Positions 56,801-64,000 of a stretch of DNA of 64,000 nucleotides are shown piece after piece (the stretch's first letter is position 1; every line of letters starts with the position of its first letter). This DNA is from Euryodendron excelsum. Its lineage: Eukaryota > Streptophyta > Magnoliopsida > Ericales > Pentaphylacaceae. The notes under the pieces are model-generated. The model had not been told where the DNA came from and did no database searches. It saw only the letters and a program-made list of their open reading frames with translations. The DNA lies in the NCBI GenBank assembly GCA_033060915.1, contig CM065387.1:32364501-32428500 (forward strand), written 5' to 3'. A program made the translations under genes and the position numbers.

Positions 56801-57937
56801 CCCACCTCGTCTGCGTCTTCCTCGGCCTCATTACCTTGAACCTCGCGGGCAACTGGAGCGACACTTTTGAACCTCTCAAAGAGGAACATTTGTAGGAAGT
56901 TCGTTCAGACATAGATGCACACATTGTAGCGTCCCACTGATTCGCCACGTTCACTTTCATTTGATCCAGACGAGCATAGATTGTCCCAAAAAATGAAGGG
57001 CCCATAGCCAAAAGCCTCCCATTCGCCAAAGCGACTGCCATGGGATAGAGGGAGTAGTTCACTCCATCAGACGAAGGCCCCTTGAAGACATGATGGGATA
57101 GCCATGCGGTCGAAAACGCAGCCAAGTGAAATGGGCGATCTTCCTTGGTATGCTCCCCAAGCTTTGCTAACTCCTTAGGCAACCCTCTCAAATCATGGTA
57201 CCAGTAGATGATTCACCCGTTGAAGGTATTCTTTTGCATCTTGCTCAGGGGAGCCTTCATAAACTTGCTTACTACCCGTGTGGCCGCAACCTGCCTTGAC
57301 TGCAAGCCCTTCACTACTTCCCGCTCCTGAGAAGAAAGAACAAAGGTACAAGGAACAGTGTCCCCCATGATGGGAAGCCTCGTCAAGGCGCTCACATCCT
57401 CTAAAGTAGGGTTACACTCCCCACTGACAGTCACGAGCGTGTGGGTCTCAACACTCCATCGTGACAGTAGAACTTCCAACCACGCAGTGTTCCTCTTCAC
57501 ATTTTGGTTGTACGTGCTCATCACAACCTCGTGGATACCGGCTCGTTGCAAAATCGCCACAAATACGTTTTAATCCAAAACCTCCTCAGTCCAAGCTTCT
57601 AAGCCCTCCCTAGATGAGCAGTAGCTATCCTAGCAGGGAACGAATAGGGACATTCCCCTTGCTCAGCCATGAAACGCAAGCACGATTCGGGTGTAAAGAA
57701 AGTCTCTTGTGCAGATTTGGCCTCTTCAAGAGCAAGGAACAAAGGAGCAATAGCCACAAGCCTCTCCACGTTGAAGTAAGGAAGCTTCATCCACAATACA
57801 TCCTTGCCCCCCAAATAAAGGGCTCGGGACCAATAATCCGTGTCGGAGATGCCCCTACCCCCTTCTTCAAAATTCATCTTTTCATTGGCCCCCAAACCTC
57901 TAAGTAAGCTAGCCACCAAAGTTGAGGTCTGTGACAT
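56801..57937 (-). pseudogene. Antisense plant-mobile-domain (PMD, aminotransferase-like) ORF
   Basis: The best start is the ATG at 57937 (MSQTSTLVASLLRG). The first frame has YWSRALYLGGKDVLWMKLPY and SCLRFMAEQGECPYSFPARI. A frameshift and two stops lie between 57599 and 57560. Frame 57213-57560 continues AILQRAGIHEVVMSTYNQNV, LEVLLSRWSVETHT and SGECNPTLEDVSALTRLPIM, the core PMD signature (a Gly-Glu-x-T-x-TLEDV block). One stop later, frame 56796-57191 has KEDRPFHLAAFSTAWLSHHV and LYPMAVALANG. The function of PMD is unknown; relatives occur in host MAIL/MAIN proteins and in transposons. It is cut at its C-terminus by copia 3. Confidence 0.75.
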
Positions 57938-58120
57938 CCTCAGTAATAGCAAATGATTAAAGCACGTAAAACTCCAAAGTATAGATGCTCGAAAAACCTC
58001 TCGACACACACAGACAGAACTCAAAGAATCTTGAAGAACAGAAGAGGACAATAAGCACAGAATCACAAGTGCCCAAGCTGAAGGTCAAAAGTTCTAAAGT
58101 TTGGAACTGAGGCCAAGGAC

Positions 58121-58130
58121 CCTTTTTATA
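58121..58130 (-). promoter_or_regulatory. TATA box of the antisense PMD ORF
   Basis: On the minus strand AGGTATAAAAAGGGTCC lies about 190 bp upstream of the ATG at 57937. With a start site about 30 bp downstream the leader would be about 160 nt. It is independent of the LTR promoter, which points the other way. Confidence 0.5.
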
Positions 58131-58465
58131 CCTCTCAACTGGTGCCTCAAAAACGAAGAGTCACCAGCAATGATGACAATCATCAATCGTTGCATCCCTC
58201 AACAGTCAAACGGTCATGTCGATCGGCTCGTAACGATCAGAAATCATAAACGACAGCCATCCGCATTAATGACAGACATAATGGCCTTAGACACATGGCA
58301 GCCTAAAAATTATTTTGAACAACCAGGCACTTCAATCATCACTTCCAACGGTCACACCGGCCTCCAACTGGGGGCTTGTGTCCAATCGATACTAGTAACA
58401 GTCACATCATTTGCCCTACCACGTGATATGCAAGCGCGCGCCTATTGGCTAAAAAGCCACACGCG

Positions 58466-58478
58466 TATAGGGGGCTAA
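58466..58478 (+). other. Polypurine tract of the Tat-like remnant
   Basis: TATAGGGGGCTAA directly precedes TGTAGGTACCCCC, as expected at an internal-domain/3' LTR border. Confidence 0.5.
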
Positions 58479-59143
58479 TGTAGGTACCCCCATTAGCAGA
58501 CACCACGTGGCACCCCACCTGTCCACCTAGAAGACCACGTGGGTCCCATGAGCACCTCAAAGTCAAACATTGGTTAAATAATGTTTGGACAGATTGGCTC
58601 GGGGCCCTCGACCCCGTGGCAGGCTCAGTGCCACCATCATTAGTACAAACAATTCCAAGAGCTTCACTTAAGTCAGGCCTCGCACTTGCATGGCTTCGGC
58701 TAAAACGAGCATCTGTGCGAAACAAGCTTCATGCCTAGCATGCCACAAGACCCTGCGTCTCAACATCTAACAAGCTCAAGGCCCTAACCTCCTAACTTAG
58801 TTCACTCTCGCTCGGGACCCCTCTCCATGGGTAGTGGAATGGAGGCTAGAACAAAGGGATCATTGAGCCGCGCGCCCCATGAGCATGCGGGGGACTAGTC
58901 CCATCAACCAGCTAAGAGAGAAAGATCCACCCTCAAATCCACTCGAGTACCATATTTTAAGCATTAAATGCTGATTCAACTCATATTTATTACAACAGAC
59001 ACGTGGCGCATCATGGCTGGATAAGAGCCTGACACCATGACAAATTGCATATCCAATCACCAGACTGCGACCCTGACATGGCCTCTCCAAGTCATGATGG
59101 TGGGGTTTAGGCTTATCCAGTCGGTGGATGCCATGTGTCCCAC

Positions 59144-59151
59144 TATAAATA
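59144..59151 (+). promoter_or_regulatory. TATA box in the Tat-like LTR
   Basis: CACTATAAATACTCTC, about 80 bp before the TC microsatellite. Confidence 0.5.
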
Positions 59152-59226
59152 CTCTCAACTCATTTATGACAAAAACAGGAGAAATTAATCACATTTGTTA
59201 CATGAACCACCAGTAAACTCGTAAAC

Positions 59227-59229
<3 letters not shown>

Positions 59230-59296
<67 letters not shown>
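59230..59296 (+). repeat. (TC)33 microsatellite
   Basis: Uninterrupted TC dinucleotide over 67 bases in the presumed transcribed part of the LTR. Confidence 0.95.
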
Positions 59297-59298
<2 letters not shown>

Positions 59299-59663
59299 CT
59301 TGCCCATGGTTCTCACCCTCTCCACAGCCTAAAGGCCTGAATGAGCCACTTCAGTGATTGCCAGGACTCTGAGACGGACCCATGCCCTAGTCAACCCTAG
59401 GCTCATGGTCTAACCACACAAACACATAGATACGTGCACAAACTGATGTCAAAGCAAAATGCGTGTAGACATGTGAAATAGTATACATTCATCCCTTGTT
59501 GGGGCCTGTTAGCTTGTCAGTGCAGGGAGTTGCATTGCTCTCAGTTTTGAGGGAGGTTTAGTCACGTGCCTTGGCAGGTTGGCAGTGTTTCTACCTGTTT
59601 TCCATTTGCCTGAACCAAAAAAAAAAAATACAAACAATTATGGGGGAAATGTGAAATGGCATA

Positions 59664-59842
59664 GGATAATGCTATACAAACAAAACATTTATACAAAATG
59701 ATGTGTCTTAATGAGAGCCTTTCACTTCAAAATAAACACCTACCATAATGACTTTTAATTATAAAACTGTCACTATCACTGCCACATCATTTTATATGTA
59801 AATTTTGTATGAATTTTTTTTTTTTATAAGAATAGCATTTTC
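59664..59842. mobile_element. MITE, ~180 bp
   Basis: Left end GGATAATGCTATAC and the reverse of the right end GAAAATGCTATTC are inverted. Inner parts CATACAAAAT...ATGATGTGG also pair with the left ATACAAAATGATGTG. AT-rich, non-coding. Confidence 0.6.
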
Positions 59843-59852
59843 TAATTGCATA

Positions 59853-60987
59853 TAGTTTATCCTCAGTCTTACCTTAGTCCTTATAGTTTCAATTGCAATA
59901 AATTTGCTTTTTAATTTTGTGAAATATGCTCATTTGATGGATTAATAATTGTGGTTTCTGAATTGGACGAAAAAAGTATCATTTACAATGCAAGAGAAGG
60001 GCATATATTTATAAAGTCACATTCCCGTCTTCCCCCCATCTTTCCTCACTCCACCAGCAGCCTACCCAGCACCAACCCAACATCATCCTCGCACCACCCT
60101 GGCCTACCTTAGCACCGCAATAGCCCCCTGAATCATGACAATCATCCAGTAATTAGAAATTGATTTCTTACACACACATATCCATATATACATACACAAA
60201 ATTTTCTATAAACTTTTGTATTGATGCAAACAACAATGGAGGTGAAATTGGAGGGTGGACAAGATGGCTAGTGAGGGGATCAGGGTGGCAGAGGATCTAT
60301 GGTGGTCAGGGGAGGGCTCAGTTTAAGTGGAGGGTGGTCGGGAGAGCTCGGTCTAGGCTGGGAGTGGTCGAGGGAAGACGGAGGGGCTAGGGTGGTACTG
60401 TTTGGGCAGTGGGCTGGGGAGGGGGATGGGGAGGGGGAGGCAGGAGGAGGGTTGTAATGGGGCTATAGAGTGGGTGGTAGGTGGTTGAGCAAATGAGTGG
60501 GAGGTAAGGAAGGGGTAGGGGCTGAGGTGGTGCTATTTGGGCAGTAGGTGGGGGAGGGGGAGGCGAGAGGAGGGGGAAAAGAGGGGGCTAAGATGGGTTG
60601 AGCAGTGGGAGGGGAGAGGCAGTGCGGCCGTGTGCATGGAATGAGGTGGAGGGGACAGGGAGGAGGGGAGGTCAGTTTGGCAGTGGCGAAGGAAGGATGG
60701 GGGAGGAGAGAGAACAGAGTAAAGTGAGAAAGGCAAGAAAGAGAGAAGCAAAAAAGAAAGAAAATAGAGAGCTAGTAAGGTTCACCGGACAAGTTGATGT
60801 AGCTGGAGAAGAAGATAAGAGGTGAAATGATCATTATGCCCCTCACGTGCACAACACATGATGATTTTCCATCTGAATAGTTGATGCTCATTATCAATCG
60901 GATCAATTATGAATATTTCACAAAATTAAATGATAAATTTGATACAAAAGAAATTGTAAGAATCAAAATGAGACTGAGGATAAACTA
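59853..60987. mobile_element. Long-TIR non-autonomous DNA element with a G-rich core
   Basis: Both ends begin TAGTTTATCCTCAGTCT and remain inverted repeats for about 100 bp (AATTTTGTGAAATAT, and CAATTGCAATAAATTTG against TTTTGTATCAAATTT). The core (60230-60780) is strongly G-rich, unlike the flanks. It has two copies of a TTTGGGCAGT(G/A)GG...GGGGAGGGGGAGGC block about 140 bp apart. Open frames 60160-60390 and 60598-60825 are products of the G-rich repeat. The core may be a captured and amplified fragment. Confidence 0.6.
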
Positions 60988-61040
60988 AGATACCATTTAA
61001 TACTAATCCTTGTAATTCGTTTTCCAATCTGTATGCCAGG

Positions 61041-61205
61041 TTTCACATTGGTGACACCCAGAAATTGATGGACAACATGTCTGAAGAAGAGATAAATGAC
61101 TTTGGAATTGATTTTGCAAGCATAAACTGGAGGAATTACATCTTGAAAGTTCATATTCCGGGTGTCAGGAAGCATGTGCTGAAAGGGAGAAACATGATTG
61201 GCTAA
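61041..61205 (+). CDS. Terminal exon of an alcohol-forming fatty acyl-CoA reductase-like gene
   Basis: A 54-residue open end after a splice acceptor (CTGTATGCCAG, AG at 61038-61039). It starts FHIGDTQKLMDNMSEEEI, continues NDFGIDFASINWRNYILKVH and IPGVRKHVLKGRN, and ends with TAA at 61203. This matches my memory of the FAR / MALE STERILITY 2 C-terminal domain (xxSEEExxxFxFDxxSIDWxxYxxxxHIPGxRxxVLKGR). These enzymes reduce fatty acyl-CoA to primary alcohols for wax, suberin or pollen-wall lipids. No other exon is recognised in the window; upstream is a long-TIR element (inside the expected intron) and then retrotransposon remnants. It may be the last exon of a gene with a very long TE-filled intron, or a pseudogene tail. 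The reading frame is clean, with no stop or shift. Confidence 0.65.
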   Translation, partial: FHIGDTQKLMDNMSEEEINDFGIDFASINWRNYILKVHIPGVRKHVLKGRNMIG

Positions 61206-61307
61206 TTAAATAGAATTGTTTTATTAAATAACATAATACTAAGGATCTTGAACAAAATATTCTATGTTCTCTTTATTATTTCCTTTCTAAATCACTTTAT
61301 TTGATAT

Positions 61308-61755
61308 AGTTATTAATACCGTACCGTATCGGAAATAAAATAGTACAAACAAAGGTGAGTTCAATATCGGTCAAATATCGGTCGATACTGATGTTATTGG
61401 GTGGTATCTACCAATACTGGACGGTATCGAATTTTATGTAATTTTCTTTAAAATGATATAGTTTTTTATATTTTGATAATAAATATCTATTAGAAATTGT
61501 GTTGGACACATAATACACAATAATGTCTTTTTAAGTATTTTTAAATATACATTTGAGTTAAATAACACATTTATGCAAAAATAATTTATTGTTGAATAAC
61601 ATTTGTTTTGAGAATGCCAAATCTTGCAAAATATTTTTATAAATATATAATATTTTTAGCGATAAATACGAGATGGTACCCGGTATTGCGCTGGTACTAA
61701 TACGTATCGTACCAATAGCAAAATGGGTATATTAGCCAGTATGGTATTGACAACT
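61308..61755. mobile_element. MITE candidate with ATACCGTACCG-type ends
   Basis: The left end AGTTATTAATACCGTACCG and the reverse of the right end AGTTGTCAATACCATACTGG are imperfect inverted repeats. Further GTATCG/CGATAC motifs lie near both ends (61360-61440, 61670-61740). AT-rich centre without an ORF. Confidence 0.55.
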
Positions 61756-61929
61756 GTGGCAGTTTTAGCTCTTGGAATATAACAACACACCCAACCATAC
61801 TAAATAGAAAAAATACTAAATAGAAAAAAATGATTAATTCCTTGTATTAATGATAGCTAAATTTGATATTCCAAGACTGAGGTAGTGCAATAACCTAAAA
61901 TTCTCTCTTGTGCACATGAATCTATATTT

Positions 61930-62469
61930 GGATTAATTACACGGACACTCTCTTAACTATGACTCAGTATCACTTTATCCCCTTTAACTTAAAAAGTGGA
62001 CATTTTGCTCCCCTAGCTATGAAATTGAAACGCTTAATCCCTTTAGTTAGGTTGTCATTTGAGAAAGTGAAAAATAGACCAAAATGCCATTACGTTAAGA
62101 TAAATGATTTGTTTGGATAAATTGTATTGATAAATTATTTTTTTGGGTCAAAATTGCCTTACAAGATGTCTATACATATGTATATTGTATACATAAACCT
62201 GCATAACCTATATATAAATAAATACACATATATGCATGCATATGTATAGATATTTATCTTATTATAAGGACATTTTGGTCTATTTTTCAGTCAAATGACT
62301 ATTTTTCATTACTTTTTCAAACGGCGACTTAACAAAATAGGTAAAGTGATATAATTTTATAGTTGAGAGGGTCAAAATGTTTACTTTTTTAGTTGAATAG
62401 AGTATAACAATATTGAGTAATAGTTGAGCTACTGAGTAATAGTTGAGGGCGTGTCCGTGTAATTAACCC
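61930..62469. mobile_element. MITE with GGNTTAATTACACGGACAC inverted ends
   Basis: The left arm GGATTAATTACACGGACAC and the reverse of the right arm GGGTTAATTACACGGACAC are nearly perfect. Pairing continues inwards (ACTCAGTA, GACATTTTG/AACATTTTG, AATAGACCAAAATG). About 540 bp, non-coding. The right end is close to a short duplication of TACTGAGTAATAGTTGAG. Confidence 0.75.
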
Positions 62470-63421
62470 TCAAGATTTCTTCGCTAGTATATATATGTAT
62501 TGACGTGTCATTATATCTTGATCTACACTTTCCTGGCAAGTCCCACAAGTTTCCTCTCCCCCTAAATGTTTTGTTATTGAAATTCAATTCATTGTCAAAT
62601 GCGGTGAAAACTTTCAGGCGAAAATCTCCGTCTGGCCATTTAAATCTTTTCAATTGCAAACTAATACTCAGGCTCTGCTGCTTTTGTACCACTCCTCTAA
62701 GTAAATGATGCATCATAATGATGCACTTTGTTAGACAACGATAAATGGGGTTATTTTTTGAGATTGCAATGGCTGATTTTCTGTCATGAAGTGAAGTTGC
62801 TCCTTCATATATATTTTTTCCTAATACCTCCTAAAATTCTTCTAAACCATAGTGCTCATATTGAAGAAGTTGTCGATGTACAACAAACTATTTTGAGACG
62901 TAACAACTACGAACTCACATAAAAGGTTGAGTAACCAAATATTATGTTTGGAACCCGAATTTATTAAAGAAGAGAACAAAAAGAGAAATTCCAAATTCTT
63001 ATTTATTTCCTTTTGATGTTCTTTTACCCTACACTTTCTCTAACAACCAAACATTCAATGTAGTTTTATTCCATTTTCCCTTTCTTTTTTGTTCACCAAA
63101 TTCTTGATCCAAACACTGCATAAAATTATTAATTATTAACATTTGATAGTATTTATGACCATAGTTGTCGGAAAACTTATTTGAGAAAGAAAAATGTGCT
63201 TTCAATACGAGTACGAAATTGTTTGAAAAACCAAAAACGAAGCGTGACCGTAACAAAACAAGGATATATGCCCAAAACAAGAAGTCATTCTAATGCAAAA
63301 TTTGCTAGATTGAAACGTATGGTAACAATTTTAAAGCTGGACTAAGAAGCCATTGCTATTTCTAATCCAACATGAAAGTCCTGCTTAAAATTTTCCGGCA
63401 CCCTGCATCCAGCATCCTGAA
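62470..63421. other. Non-coding flank
   Basis: Several short open frames (62429-62716 minus, 62505-62708 and 62728-62922 plus) show no domain I recognise. Nothing else supported. Confidence 0.35.
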
Positions 63422-64000
63422 CAGAGGCGGACCCAGCAAGGGACTAGCGAGGGCAGTCGCCCCCACTGAAGTTTCAAATTGCACTACTTTGTAGTTTTAA
63501 TTATTTATATTTATTTGATCCTAAGCTGTAAATGCATAGCATTGCCCCCATTGGATCTCGTTGACCCTCCATCATTTAGCCAAATAAATAAAACCCTCTA
63601 TTTGAAATTCTAAAACCCCACTACTCTATTCCAATATTAAAATAAAACATATTAAAATTGAGGGAGACACCAAACTAGTGTTCTCCCTTTAGTGTTTATC
63701 TCTTGTAAGTATTGAACATTTGAAGTGAGTTCATTATTTATTTATTTATTTATTTTATTTCATTGGTTGTTATTTTGATTTTGATTGGTGTTTAGTTGTA
63801 CTTTTAACGTAACATATAACTGTGAACTGTGTCCAATTATTAAGCTACAAAATTTATTTATGTTAGAAGTCAGGGTCACAATTTTGTTGAATTGCATTTA
63901 AACTTTTTAAAAGTTGGGCATTAGTTACCATTGAATTTAGAGATTAAATTAGGATACGTATAGGAATTGTTAAAAATTTATGTATGATTCTTTGTAAATT
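63422..64000 (+). mobile_element. Possible terminus of a hAT-type transposon, cut by the window end
   Basis: CAGAGGCGGACCCAGCAAGG followed by GGGCAGTCGCCCCCACTGAA resembles the 5' ends of plant hAT elements with TTF-type transposases. The rest of the window is AT-rich leader-like sequence with TTTA repeats (63735-63755). No transposase exon is visible before the edge. Confidence 0.3.

Larger units (their letters stand above)
56801..59440 (+). mobile_element. 3' remnant of a probable Tat/Retand-type Ty3/gypsy element
   Basis: An antisense ORF with a plant mobile domain is followed, in plus orientation, by a purine tract (TATAGGGGGCTAA, 58466-58478) and an LTR starting TGTAGGTACCCCC. In Tat-lineage elements an extra antisense ORF is known between pol and the 3' LTR, so this order fits. 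Upstream pol is not present, being cut by copia 3 at 56800. The right end of the LTR is uncertain. Confidence 0.55.
58479..59440 (+). repeat. LTR of the Tat-like remnant
   Basis: It starts TGTAGGTACCCCCATTAG and has a clear TATA box (ACTATAAATACTC, 59144-59151), then a TC microsatellite of 67 bases (59230-59296) and a short R/U5-like part. The right end near 59440 is a guess, as no second LTR or primer site follows. Confidence 0.55.

Noticed and set aside
58101..58478. 125-residue plus-strand frame with a possible start
   Set aside because: It covers the TATA box and upstream region of the antisense PMD ORF; no domain, and its composition is unlike the neighbouring genes.
60160..60825. Gly/Arg-rich frames resembling glycine-rich proteins
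   Set aside because: Generated by the duplicated G-rich core of a TIR element; no start context or splice signals.

Overview
This window looks like nuclear DNA of a flowering plant, probably a eudicot. It is AT-rich and packed with plant LTR retrotransposons (Athila-type, Ogre/Tat-type and chromovirus-type Ty3/gypsy, and at least three Ty1/copia copies), a plant L1-type LINE with an RRM-bearing ORF1, TRIM and LARD elements, and a cluster of MITEs. I see no rRNA, tRNA, CRISPR array or bacterial-type operon. The only sequence I read as an ordinary host gene is one terminal exon (61041-61205), which resembles the C-terminus of an alcohol-forming fatty acyl-CoA reductase (FAR / MS2 family).

Layout. 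1-6610: a foldback repeat, inverted ~85 bp repeats, and a degenerate non-autonomous gypsy-derived element (786-4075). That element has an AT-rich DNA element in its 5' LTR and a TRIM in its body; a small MITE lies downstream. 6611-49776: one Athila-like element with TG..CA LTRs and a perfect 5 bp target duplication (ATAAG), swollen to 43 kb by nested insertions. Its gag, protease, RT, RNase H and start of integrase lie at 9011-13511. The integrase core is gone, replaced by two related copia elements lying tail to tail (13512-28325). The gag of the second copia is split by a 3.2 kb chromovirus-like solo LTR with a perfect CTTCT duplication (22802-25985). The Athila post-pol region resumes at 28326 and holds a 5.4 kb Ogre-like solo LTR inserted in a G tract (29905-35330). 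ORF3 of the Athila element starts at 35412 and is split by a second Athila-like element on the minus strand (35931-45585).

50283-59440: a LINE truncated inside its RT (50283-54592) abuts a truncated minus-strand copia (54590-56800). This is followed by the 3' remnant of a probable Tat/Retand-type element. The remnant carries an antisense plant-mobile-domain ORF with its own TATA box, then a polypurine tract and an LTR. 59664-64000: four MITE-like or long-TIR elements surround the FAR exon, and a possible hAT end runs off the window.

How it fits together: essentially everything is parasitic DNA, and every coding region seen is broken by stops, frameshifts, deletions or nested insertions. The nesting gives a relative time order: possible old hAT remnant, then Athila A, then the copia pair, the Ogre-like LTR and Athila B, with the chromovirus-like LTR inside the second copia. 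The most suggestive non-routine signals are: (a) a five-unit hairpin array found both in the Athila A LTR promoter region and again upstream of its ORF3, with a plausible splice donor and acceptor between array and ORF; (b) the antisense PMD gene with its own TATA box; (c) palindrome arrays in the copia LTRs; and (d) several tandem hairpin and palindrome arrays in the Ogre-like LTR. All family assignments come from reading motifs by eye; no alignment or database search was run.
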